From Azospirillum sp. TSO35-2 (lineage in GTDB: Bacteria > Pseudomonadota > Alphaproteobacteria > Azospirillales > Azospirillaceae), in the NCBI RefSeq assembly GCF_003116095.1, contig NZ_LGRA01000005.1, forward strand, positions 35,660 to 99,659: a stretch of 64,000 nt of DNA, given 5' to 3'. The notes beneath the pieces were generated by a model, which saw only the letters and a program-made list of their open reading frames with translations, searched no databases and was not told the origin of the DNA. A program made the position numbers and the translations under genes. Of this stretch, positions 45,401-52,477 are shown one piece after another (position 1 is the stretch's first letter; the number at the start of each line of letters is the position of its first letter).

Positions 45401-45560
45401 GTCCGCCGCCTTCGGCACCGACCAGCAGCAGGCCCTGGTCCATTTCATCCAATACGGCCGCAACGAGCCGCGCCCCAACCCGATCGGCTACGTCCGCCCC
45501 GCCGCGTCGGGCGGATTGGTCGCGGCGAACGCCGGGATGCTCGCCGCCGCTCCGGTGTGA
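42435..45560 (+). CDS. Serralysin-like M10 metalloprotease with RTX motifs and nine C-terminal repeats
   Basis: A 1041-residue secreted protease. HEIGHAIGLKHPG (His191, Glu192, His195, His201) binds zinc and YTIMSYNQ gives the Met-turn (Met229), as in serralysins. RTX nonapeptides follow (GGAGNDTLTGGGGNDTLIGG, about residues 355-380). Beta domains extend to about 650, then nine ~41-residue YLAANPDLAAAFG-type repeats to the end. There is no Sec signal peptide, as expected for type I export, but no ABC exporter is encoded here. Serralysins normally end with a short hydrophobic export signal; the last residues (GGLVAANAGMLAAAPV) could serve. It converges on the M50/HlyD gene 18 bases away. Confidence 0.93.
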   Translation: MTIPSLDPLDAPAVTPTDAVPSCSCLLCSAAGWSTAPLAGGLDAAAAPLGTVSSTVAALLPSGTPRWGSGGVGGGASVSYSFMEQAPSYASTSDASGFAALSTVQRNAVRQALAAWSLVANVSFVETSDSANSGQGGSIRFGTNRQSSSAAYAYYPTGSLYGSGGDVYLANNVSSNSSPTAGSYGYLTILHEIGHAIGLKHPGNYNAGGGGSEGPYLSSAEDNYRYTIMSYNQHPSLGLNGLATGPALYDIAAVQYLYGANGQTRTGDDRYVFASTATAVSQAIWDAGGTDTIDASGQTGAVSINLTPGSFSSIGPNGSGGAAVDNIAIADGVTIENASGGGGNDILIGNDAANVLIGGAGNDTLTGGGGNDTLIGGGGIDTAVFSGSRSSYTVTITGDNATIAHSGSDGTDSLTDVEYALFADIRISLQPATLTVRSGRVDIGSTVGIASLVSASDPAGGAVTQYELVDNTNGAGRILVGGVAQADGAVVPLTAAAFAATTYAASSLPGIDELSVRAYNGVTWSRWLGFTIASRPANRAPIVQGDKTVVAQDGGPAVPLGVDRPQDLDEGDVIAVTLTRLPDRGTVRLANGSAVTAGTVLGVADLAGLTYSAASGTSGSAGAFAYTVTDAQGAVTSQTVTLRVTGLSDTLSGFDPLVYLASNPDLAAAFGTDEAAARQHYLSAGRGEGRTIASFDPMAYLAANPDLVAAFGFDRAQATRHYLTFGRREGRTTTGFDPLAYLAANPDLAAAFGTDTAQATRHYLTYAGREGRSARFDGYAYLAANPDVAAAFGFDPAAATRHYITSGRAEPRSAGLDLLGYLAANPDLAAGFGTDTAQAARHYMLYGRREGRSTSFDTLSYLAANPDLAAAFGNNPAAAEEHYIRFGRTENRQTVFNTHDYLMAHPDVLSAFGTDDGRVKRYVVLYGNTPRRDAGGFDALSYLAANPDLAALYGTDTAAATAHYQSRGQSEGRSTRFNALAYLMANADLSAAFGTDQQQALVHFIQYGRNEPRPNPIGYVRPAASGGLVAANAGMLAAAPV
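44394..45476 (+). repeat. Nine tandem ~41-residue YLAANPDLAAAFG repeats in the M10 protease
   Basis: Each unit reads roughly FDxxxYLAANPDLAAAFGTD followed by about 20 residues ending in HYxxxGRxEGRS. Copies 7 and 9 are most divergent (YLMAHPDVLSAFG, YLMANADLSAAFG). The regular ~123-base period is visible in the DNA (TATCTGGCGGC(C/G)AA(C/T)CC). Confidence 0.9.
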
Positions 45561-45578
45561 GTGGCGGCTCCGCCGGCC

Positions 45579-47849
45579 TCAGAACCCCGTCTCGCGGATC
45601 AGCACCGAGGCGGCGACGCGCCAGAAGCGTTCGGCGACGCTGCGCGCCTCGCCGGCCACCCGGACGATGCCGCGCGTGACATGCGCCGGCCCGTCCCCGG
45701 TCCTGGCGTCCCCGGCCTCGGCGTCTGGGGACGGCACTCCGGCCGGATCGACGTCGAGGGCGATGCGGTAGACCGCCTCCACCGGGGCGAGCGCGCTGCG
45801 CCCGTTGGGACCGCCTCCGGGGCCGCCGTGCGGGCCGGCCGGACCGGCCTGCCCCTCGACCGCCACCGGGCCGCCGTTGATCGAGGCGAGCGCCGGCACG
45901 TCCAGCACCGACACGGCGACCGGGTCGACCGCGCGCACCCGGGCCTCGCGCCGCGGGGCGAGCGGGTCGTCGGGGTGGAAGCGCGCCGGCGCCCCCGGCC
46001 GCAGGCGGTCGAAGTCGCCCTCGCCGACATAGCCGACCAGCTCGCCGTTGCCGGGCGCCACCAGCATGGCCAGCGGCAGCTTCGGCCCGATCCAGCGGCC
46101 GGGCAACAAGGCCTCCTCCATGTCGCGCACGGTGCCCGACAGGGGGGCGCGCACCACCAGCCGGTCGCGGCTGTCGAGCAGCCCCTGCCGTTCGGCGAGC
46201 GCGGCGGCCAGATCCTCCTCCATCGCCCGCACCCGGTCGAGTTGCTCGCGGCTGGACGACAGGCGGGCGATCTGGTCCTGCATCCAGTCGATGCGCAGCT
46301 CGGTCTGGCGCAGCTTGCCGTCCAGGTCGGGGGCGGTCAGGCGGAACAGCGGCTCGCCCTCCACCACGCCCTGGCCGCGCTGGACCAGCACCTCCTCCAG
46401 CCGGGCGGGGAAGGGGGCGTAGACGGTGGCGAAGCCGGACGCCCGCCACACCACCGGCACCGACACGGTGGTGGTCACCGGCAGCAGCGTCAGCCCGACC
46501 GCCGCCGCCAGCCCGGCCAGCGTCAGCCCGGTGCGCAGGTTGGGGCGGAAGCGTTCGCGCAAGGACCACCACGCCGTCGCCTCGCCGATGAAGGGGCGGG
46601 CGACGAACCAGCCGATCTCGATGGCGAACAGCAGGATGCCCAGCACCTTGATCGCGACGTGATAGACCAGCAGCGCGATGCCGAGGAACAGCACCAGCCG
46701 GTAGACCCAGGTGACGTAGGAATAGGCCAGCAGGATGCGGCGGCGGTGGGCCGGCATCTGCTCCGGCGGGGCGATGCCCAACCCGAACAGCCACTCCCGC
46801 AGCTTCCAGCGCGCCATGGCGAAGGCGCGCTCCTGCAGGTTCGGCACGTCCAGCGCGTCGGACAGCAGGTAATAGCCGTCGAAGCGCATGAAGGGGCTGA
46901 GGTTGATCGCCAGCGTCGTCACCCAGCTGACCGTCGCCAGGAAATAGGCGGCGCTGCGCAGCGGCCCGTCGGGCAGGAAGCTCCAGGCCAGCGTGGCGAA
47001 GACCGCGATCATCAGCTCGGTCAGCATGCCGGCGGCGCCCACCGCCAGCCGCTGCCGGCGCGACACCAGCCGCCACGCGTCGGTGGTGTCGGTGTAGAGC
47101 ACCGGCCACATCACCAGGAAGGCCACCCCCATCGTCGGCACCCGGCAGCCGAAGCGCTTGGCGGTGTAGGCGTGGCCCAGCTCGTGGCAGATCTTGGTGC
47201 CCAGCAGGGTGACGCCGTAGAGCGCCAGCCCCTCCGGCGAGAAGAAATGCTGGAAGGTGTTGAGGAAGGCGTCCCACTGCCGCGCCACCAAGAGCCCGCC
47301 GGCCACCGCCGCCAGCAGCACCACCCCCAGCCACACCCGGCCGTAGAGCGGCGCCACCCAGCCCAGCGTCGCCGCCAGGAAGCGGTCGGGCCGCACCAGC
47401 GGGATGCGGAAGAACAGGTAGTTGTGGACCAGCCACCAGAACCAGCCGGTGCGCCGCGCCGCCGCCTGACGCGCCAGATAGGCGGTGTCGACGGTGACGG
47501 TCAGGTTGTTGGCGGCCAGGAACTGGTAGAAGCCCATGACGTCGTCGACCGTCGGCTCGAACAGGCTCTCCTCCGCCACCGCCGCAGCGATGACGCGCGG
47601 GTTGGCGAGGTGCCAGTGGGCGATCAGCGCGAAGGCTTCCGGTCCGATGCGGAAATAGCGGTTGCGCACCGGGTCGTGGATCGTCCAGCCCGGCGCCCCG
47701 TCCTGCCCCGCCGGCGCCGGCAGCAGCGCCAGATCGTCGCGCAAACCCGGCAGCCGCAGGGCCGCCAGCGGATCCTGCGCGGGGCCCTGGCCGGCGGTTC
47801 GTTGGGCGGCGGCCGGACCGGCCCCGGCGGGGGTGAGGGCGATGGACAA
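45579..47849 (-). CDS. Fusion of PqqD-like domain, M50 zinc protease and HlyD-type adaptor
   Basis: A 756-residue inner-membrane protein. Residues about 50-125 resemble PqqD-like peptide-binding domains (WTIHDPVRNRYFRIGPEAFA). Residues about 140-460 are a multi-spanning M50 site-2 protease: CHELGHAYTAKRFG gives His222, Glu223 and His226, and SPFMRFDGYYLLSD supplies the third ligand (Asp324). After another hydrophobic stretch, a HlyD-like part follows: a lipoyl/barrel strand (VYAPFPARLEEVLVQRGQGV), a coiled coil (residues about 520-590) and the return strand RAPLSGTVRDMEEALLPGRW. It may cleave or hand over an export substrate. TTG 47849 is used with AGGGG at 47855-47859. It is last in the adhesin-export operon. 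Confidence 0.85.
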   Translation of the reverse strand: MSIALTPAGAGPAAAQRTAGQGPAQDPLAALRLPGLRDDLALLPAPAGQDGAPGWTIHDPVRNRYFRIGPEAFALIAHWHLANPRVIAAAVAEESLFEPTVDDVMGFYQFLAANNLTVTVDTAYLARQAAARRTGWFWWLVHNYLFFRIPLVRPDRFLAATLGWVAPLYGRVWLGVVLLAAVAGGLLVARQWDAFLNTFQHFFSPEGLALYGVTLLGTKICHELGHAYTAKRFGCRVPTMGVAFLVMWPVLYTDTTDAWRLVSRRQRLAVGAAGMLTELMIAVFATLAWSFLPDGPLRSAAYFLATVSWVTTLAINLSPFMRFDGYYLLSDALDVPNLQERAFAMARWKLREWLFGLGIAPPEQMPAHRRRILLAYSYVTWVYRLVLFLGIALLVYHVAIKVLGILLFAIEIGWFVARPFIGEATAWWSLRERFRPNLRTGLTLAGLAAAVGLTLLPVTTTVSVPVVWRASGFATVYAPFPARLEEVLVQRGQGVVEGEPLFRLTAPDLDGKLRQTELRIDWMQDQIARLSSSREQLDRVRAMEEDLAAALAERQGLLDSRDRLVVRAPLSGTVRDMEEALLPGRWIGPKLPLAMLVAPGNGELVGYVGEGDFDRLRPGAPARFHPDDPLAPRREARVRAVDPVAVSVLDVPALASINGGPVAVEGQAGPAGPHGGPGGGPNGRSALAPVEAVYRIALDVDPAGVPSPDAEAGDARTGDGPAHVTRGIVRVAGEARSVAERFWRVAASVLIRETGF

Positions 47850-47874
47850 GAGGGCGTCCCCTACGGAGCGGTGA

Positions 47875-49335
47875 TCAAACCCCCAGCCCCTGGCGCAGCA
47901 GGGCCAGCGGGCGGCGGAAGAGGTAGAGGGCCAGCGGCACGCGGTCGCCCAGGATCTTGGCGGTGCCGCGCAGGCCGATGCGCGGCGGCGGTCCCGGCTC
48001 CTGCCCGGCCTGGGCGGCCGGCTCCAGCGTCGCCTTCACCCGGTAGGACAGCACCCCGGCGGGCGACAGGCCGGCCTCGTAGCTGGCGCGGGTCAGCCGG
48101 GCCTGCAGCGGGTGCAGCGGGTCGACGTTCAGGAACAGCTCGACCGGCGATCCCGATTCCAGCACCAGCGCGTCACCGACCGGCACCATGATGTCGATCT
48201 CCGGCGCCTGCGGGTCGGCGATGGTCAGCACCCGCTCGCCCACCGCCACCGGCTTGCCCAGCCAGTCGTTGACGTCGGTGAAGACGGCGATGCCGGCGCG
48301 GTCGGCCTTCACCGTCACCCGCTCCAGCAGGTCGCGGGCAAGCGCCAGCTCGGCGCGGCGCAGCTCGACCTGGGCGCGCAGCTGGGCGACGCGCGCCTTG
48401 GTCTGCGGGTCGGCAAAGGCGGCCTGGGAGGCGGTCAGCAGCTCCGCCTCGGCCTGGGTCAGCCCCTTGCGCGCCACCTCGAAGCGGCTGCGCAGGACGG
48501 TGGCGTCGAAGCTGAACAGCGGCTGCCCCGCCGTCACCACCGCGTTGGGTTGGACGTGGAAGCGCTCGATCACGCCGTCCAGCGGGGCGGCGACGATGAC
48601 CGGGTCGCTGGTCTGGATCTCGGCCGGGGCCAGGGTCGACATCGGCACCGGGATGGCCAGCCCGCCGCCGGCCAGCAGCAGGAGGACCAGCGGCAGCGCC
48701 GCGCGCCGCAGCCCGTGCCGGCGCGGGCGTTTCCCGGCCAACGCCCACCAGGCGTGGCCGTAGCCCTCGGCCAGATGGCCCAGCAGCAGGATCTCTCCGT
48801 CGGTCCACGGCTCGTCGCGGCCCAGCCACAGGCCGGCCGGCGGCGGGGCGGCGGGGGTCGCCGGCGCCCGGGCGCCGGGCAGGGGCTCCGGGGTCGATTC
48901 CGGCTTGCGCAGCGGGCACCACAGCACCTGCGCCGGCCCCCATTCGCCCCATTCGGCGCGCACGGCGGCGGGCAGGGCGGCGGGATCGACGACGTGGACG
49001 CTGTTGCCCTCGGGCCCGGCGGCGACGGCGCGCACCGCGTCCGCCAGCCATTGGCCGAAGGGGGTGTTGGGCTCCAGCACGGCGATGTTCGACACCGCCT
49101 CCAGAACCGGGCGGCCGCGGCCGGGCAGGGTCAGGAAGGCGGCCTGCCGGTACTGGATCATCCGGCGGGTCTGGTTGACGATGTGGTAGCGCAGTTCCGC
49201 CGCCGTCGCCATCCGCCAGGCCTGCCGCTGCAGCTCCAGCAGCATCAGCAGGCCGTTGACCGGCTGGGGAGCGGGGTGGGGCGGGTTGGGCGGCGGGTTG
49301 GAGGGCGTGTTGGTCTGGGCCATGGCCGCGCTCAT
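47875..49335 (-). CDS. HlyD-family membrane-fusion protein with N-terminal GAF-like domain
   Basis: A 486-residue adaptor. Residues about 30-200 form a cytosolic GAF-like domain (ATAAELRYHIVNQTRRMIQY, then FLTLPGRGRPVLEAVSNIAV and AQVLWCPLRKP). One membrane helix follows (about 212-230, LPLVLLLLAGGGLAIPVPM). The periplasmic part has HlyD lipoyl strands (VIVAAPLDGVIERFHVQPNA), a coiled coil (ARVAQLRAQVELRRAELALA) and barrel domains. It bridges inner-membrane partners to TolC. ATG 49335 overlaps the upstream stop (ATGA). A sensor-like domain on the cytosolic side of a HlyD protein is unusual and could couple export to a signal. Confidence 0.85.
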   Translation of the reverse strand: MSAAMAQTNTPSNPPPNPPHPAPQPVNGLLMLLELQRQAWRMATAAELRYHIVNQTRRMIQYRQAAFLTLPGRGRPVLEAVSNIAVLEPNTPFGQWLADAVRAVAAGPEGNSVHVVDPAALPAAVRAEWGEWGPAQVLWCPLRKPESTPEPLPGARAPATPAAPPPAGLWLGRDEPWTDGEILLLGHLAEGYGHAWWALAGKRPRRHGLRRAALPLVLLLLAGGGLAIPVPMSTLAPAEIQTSDPVIVAAPLDGVIERFHVQPNAVVTAGQPLFSFDATVLRSRFEVARKGLTQAEAELLTASQAAFADPQTKARVAQLRAQVELRRAELALARDLLERVTVKADRAGIAVFTDVNDWLGKPVAVGERVLTIADPQAPEIDIMVPVGDALVLESGSPVELFLNVDPLHPLQARLTRASYEAGLSPAGVLSYRVKATLEPAAQAGQEPGPPPRIGLRGTAKILGDRVPLALYLFRRPLALLRQGLGV

Positions 49336-50168
49336 GGCGCGGCGCCGGGTTTGGATCCGCCGGTTCCCCCGGTGGGGGACGGCAGCGACGACAGCGTCGG
49401 CGCCGGGAAGATCGCGGTGCCGCTCATCCCGGCGATCATGCCGGGGGGAACGCCGTCGCCGGTCAGCTTGGCGGTGACCTTCACCGACTGGCTGGCCGGG
49501 TCGACCTTGGCGCCGGGCAGCAGCACCTCGCCGGGCAGGGTGGCCCCGGTCTCGTCGACGCGCAGGTCGAAGCGCTGCCCCGGCCTCAGCCACACCAGCC
49601 ACGAGGACGGGACGATCAACTCCACCTTCAGGTCGCGGTCGGACAGGATCTCCAGCAGGGGCGCGCCGGCGGGGACCGACTCATGCTCCTGGATGCGGCG
49701 TTCGACCACCCGGCCGTCGAAGGGCGCCTTGATGTCGCAGCGGCGGGCCTGGACCTCGGCCTTGCGGACCTCGGCGCGGCCGACTTGGGCCTTCGCCTCG
49801 GCCAACTGCACCTCCGCCTCGCCGATCGAGCGCAGGCTGTTCAGGCGGCGGTTGACCCGCGCCGTCACCTCCGCCGCGTTCAACTGGGCGCGGGCGGCGT
49901 CCAGCTCGGCCTGATAGCTGGCGCAGTCGAAGGCGACCAGCAGGTCGCCGGCCTTGAAGCTCTGGCCGGCATCGACGCTCATGCGGGCGATGCGGCCGGG
50001 GATCTCGGCGGACAGCACGGCGTGCCGCCGCGCCTCGATCAGGGCGCGGACCTGCCCCTGGGCGGCGTCCTGGGCCAGCGCGGGGGAGAGGGCGGCCCCT
50101 CCCCCCAGCAGGCCGAGGAGGACGGCGACCAGGGCGGTGGCGCGGACCGCCGGGGCGGGGCGGGTCAC
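49332..50168 (-). CDS. Periplasmic adaptor subunit (HlyD/RND type) with signal peptide
   Basis: A 278-residue protein. GTG 50168 is chosen because it overlaps the tolC-like stop (GTGA) and opens a clear signal peptide (LVAVLLGLLGGGAALSPALA, cleavage likely after ALAQ). The mature part has lipoyl strands (HAVLSAEIPGRIARMSVDAG, CDIKAPFDGRVVERRIQEHE), a coiled-coil hairpin between them, and beta-barrel domains. Such subunits link an inner-membrane component to an outer-membrane channel. No RND pump gene is present, so it should work with the M50/HlyD and GAF/HlyD proteins. It is coupled at both ends to its neighbours. Confidence 0.88.
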   Translation of the reverse strand: MTRPAPAVRATALVAVLLGLLGGGAALSPALAQDAAQGQVRALIEARRHAVLSAEIPGRIARMSVDAGQSFKAGDLLVAFDCASYQAELDAARAQLNAAEVTARVNRRLNSLRSIGEAEVQLAEAKAQVGRAEVRKAEVQARRCDIKAPFDGRVVERRIQEHESVPAGAPLLEILSDRDLKVELIVPSSWLVWLRPGQRFDLRVDETGATLPGEVLLPGAKVDPASQSVKVTAKLTGDGVPPGMIAGMSGTAIFPAPTLSSLPSPTGGTGGSKPGAAP

Positions 50169-52384
50169 AGCGACGCGAGCCTGCCGGACGACAGGGCGTC
50201 CTGGGCTGAAACGGTACGGACGGTGCATTCCCGCTGCTTATCCTTCACTTGCCGGCAGAAGCGCTCCGCCGCGGCGTGATCGGTGAAACCACCGGCGCGC
50301 AACTGGACGATCATCTTGCCATCACCGCTGCGCCGGGTGGTGACGTACAGCGCATCGGTGCCGGCCGCCGCCGTTCCCAGGCGCGTCGCGATGCTATCCC
50401 ATTCCCGCTGCGCCAACCTGTGGCTTGCGTAGGCCCCGAGATCCGCCTGGATGACGGGAGAGAAGGACGCCGTCGCAACCGGGGCGGTCGGGGCCGGGGC
50501 GGTGGGCGTCGGCGCGGGGGTGGCCGTCTTCACCGGCTCCTTCGCCGGCTCGCTTTTCATCGGCTCGTTTTTCATCGGCTCCGGGGCGGGAACCGGGGTG
50601 GGGGCGACGCTCGATGCCAGAACGAACGGCGTCGACGCCGGGGTGTCCACGATGGCGACGGCCTTCGGCTCTGCCGGGGCCAGGGCAGCAACCGGGGCCG
50701 CGGCGCCGGGCGGGGTGGGCGCGTCCACCGGCTTGGCCGCCGCGACCGGAGCCGGCACGGCGGCCGGGGTGGGGGCCGGGGCGGGCTTGACCGCCTCCGG
50801 CTTGGCGGCCTCGGTCTTGGGCGCCTCCTTGGCGACGAGGTCGCGGACGCGGAGCGCGCTGTTGGCGCGCTCCTGCCAAGTGGACAGGCCCTTGCCCACC
50901 GCCTGGGTCAGCGTCTTCAGGTCGGTGTCGGGCACCGTGTCGGGCAGCGGGTCGACGCCGGCCGACACCATGACGCGGGCGTAGGCGTTGTGCAGGTCGG
51001 CGAAGACCAGGTCGCGCCGCAGGTCCGACAGCAGCGCCGTCACCTCCGACTGGATCACCCCCAGCTCGCCCACCTGCCCGGCGTCGCCGACGTTGGCGTA
51101 CTGGGTGCGGATGCGGCCGTCGAGGTCGGCCTGCTCGGCGGTCAGCGCGAACTCCTGCTTCAGCTCGCGGAACTGCAGCATCGCCACCTGCACCTGGCTC
51201 AGCACCGCCATGCTCAGCGCCTGACGGCGGAAGGCGACCAGATCCTCCTGGGCGTCGAGGTAGGACTTGGTGGCGGGGGCGGAGACCAGGTTGATCAGGT
51301 TCCAGCTGACCCGCGCGCCATAGTCGGCCCAGCGCTGGTTCAGCAGGAAGCTGTTGCTGTCGTAGCGCAGCCCGGCGTTGAGGTCGATGCCCGGCAGCAG
51401 CTTCAGCAGCGACCGCCAGGTCTCGTCGGCGGTGATGCGCTGGTTGTAGCTCTCCTCCAGCAGCTCCGGCCGGTTCAGCAGCGCGTAGGTCTCCAGCGCC
51501 TCGGCCGCCACCTCCAGCTTGGGCGGCGCCGTCATCGCCGCCGCCGTCGGCATCTCGAGCTGGAACGGCTCGCCCGGCGGCAGGCCCATCAGCGCGCCCA
51601 GCTGCGACTTCGCCGCCGCCAGCTCACGCCGCAGCGATTGCAGCTGGCGCAGCGTCTCCACCAGGGTGCGGGTGTAGGTCAGCGCCTGCAGCGGCGCCTG
51701 GACGCGCAGCGCCTCCAGCGTGCGGGCGTCGCGCCGGGCGCCCTCCACCCGCTTCTCCAGGGGCGCGATCCGCGCCAGCAGCCGTTCGGCCGCCACCGCG
51801 CGCCAATAGGCGGTGCGCACGTCCTGCATGATGCCCTGGACGACGCGGCGGCGGCGCTCCTCGGAGATCAGCACCAGGTTGGCGTTCTGCCGCGCCCGCA
51901 GATAGCTGACGCCGAAGTCCAGCACGTTCCAGGTGAAGGCGAGGTCGCCGGTCCGGCGGTGGCGGTCGGTGGCGGTGGTGCTCTCGCCGGTGCGCCGGCC
52001 GGTGGCGAGGTTCAGGCTTTCCGACCCGGCGTCGTTGTTGCGCCCGGTGTAGCCGGCGGCCGCGACGACGCGCGGCAGCATGTCGTAGTGCGACAGGTCG
52101 AGCTGGTCGCTGGCGACCGCCGTCTCCATCACCTTCACGCGTTCGTCGAGGTTGTACTTGATGGCGCGCGCCATCGCCTCGTCCATCGACAGCGGCTTGG
52201 TCAGCGGTTCCTGCGGGGCAAGCACGACGCTCAGGTCCTTGCGCACGCGGGCCAGATTGTCCTCCGCCGACATCGGCTCGGGTTTGACCGCGCAGCCCGC
52301 GGCCAGCAGGGACGCCGTCAGCGCGGCGACGGAAACCACCGAAGAGAGCAAGCGGCGGCGGAGTGGGGCGGTCGAGGTCATCAT
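50165..52384 (-). CDS. TolC-family outer-membrane lipoprotein with C-terminal SPOR domain
   Basis: A 739-residue protein. A lipoprotein signal (SVAALTASLLAAGC, lipidated Cys31) leads into a TolC/OEP channel domain of two long coiled-coil repeats (about 60-480), with typical segments TWNVLDFGVSYLRARQNANL and SWNLINLVSAPATKSYLDAQ. A ~150-residue Ala/Pro/Lys-rich linker follows, then a SPOR domain (about 655-735: DLGAYASHRLAQREWDSIAT, MIVQLRAGGFTDHAAAERFC). SPOR domains bind denuded peptidoglycan, often at division sites. TolC-type channels do not usually carry one. ATG 52384 (or 52381) is 93 bases after the adhesin stop, in the same operon. Confidence 0.92.
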   Translation of the reverse strand: MMTSTAPLRRRLLSSVVSVAALTASLLAAGCAVKPEPMSAEDNLARVRKDLSVVLAPQEPLTKPLSMDEAMARAIKYNLDERVKVMETAVASDQLDLSHYDMLPRVVAAAGYTGRNNDAGSESLNLATGRRTGESTTATDRHRRTGDLAFTWNVLDFGVSYLRARQNANLVLISEERRRRVVQGIMQDVRTAYWRAVAAERLLARIAPLEKRVEGARRDARTLEALRVQAPLQALTYTRTLVETLRQLQSLRRELAAAKSQLGALMGLPPGEPFQLEMPTAAAMTAPPKLEVAAEALETYALLNRPELLEESYNQRITADETWRSLLKLLPGIDLNAGLRYDSNSFLLNQRWADYGARVSWNLINLVSAPATKSYLDAQEDLVAFRRQALSMAVLSQVQVAMLQFRELKQEFALTAEQADLDGRIRTQYANVGDAGQVGELGVIQSEVTALLSDLRRDLVFADLHNAYARVMVSAGVDPLPDTVPDTDLKTLTQAVGKGLSTWQERANSALRVRDLVAKEAPKTEAAKPEAVKPAPAPTPAAVPAPVAAAKPVDAPTPPGAAAPVAALAPAEPKAVAIVDTPASTPFVLASSVAPTPVPAPEPMKNEPMKSEPAKEPVKTATPAPTPTAPAPTAPVATASFSPVIQADLGAYASHRLAQREWDSIATRLGTAAAGTDALYVTTRRSGDGKMIVQLRAGGFTDHAAAERFCRQVKDKQRECTVRTVSAQDALSSGRLASL

Positions 52385-52477
52385 GGGGTGAGCGATTCCG
52401 TTCGGCGGAAAAGGATTGGGACGGTTGGGAACGGCCGGTGGCCGCCTGGAAGGGTGGTCGGTCGCAGCGGGCCGCCG

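Noticed and set aside
42282..45452. A ~1,050-codon minus-strand frame opposite the M10 protease
   Set aside because: The plus strand has zinc, Met-turn and RTX motifs; the minus product is low-complexity and has no recognised motif.
45561..48191. An ~870-codon plus-strand frame opposite the M50/HlyD gene
   Set aside because: It shadows the HELGH-containing protein; its product is Gln/Arg/His-rich without domains.
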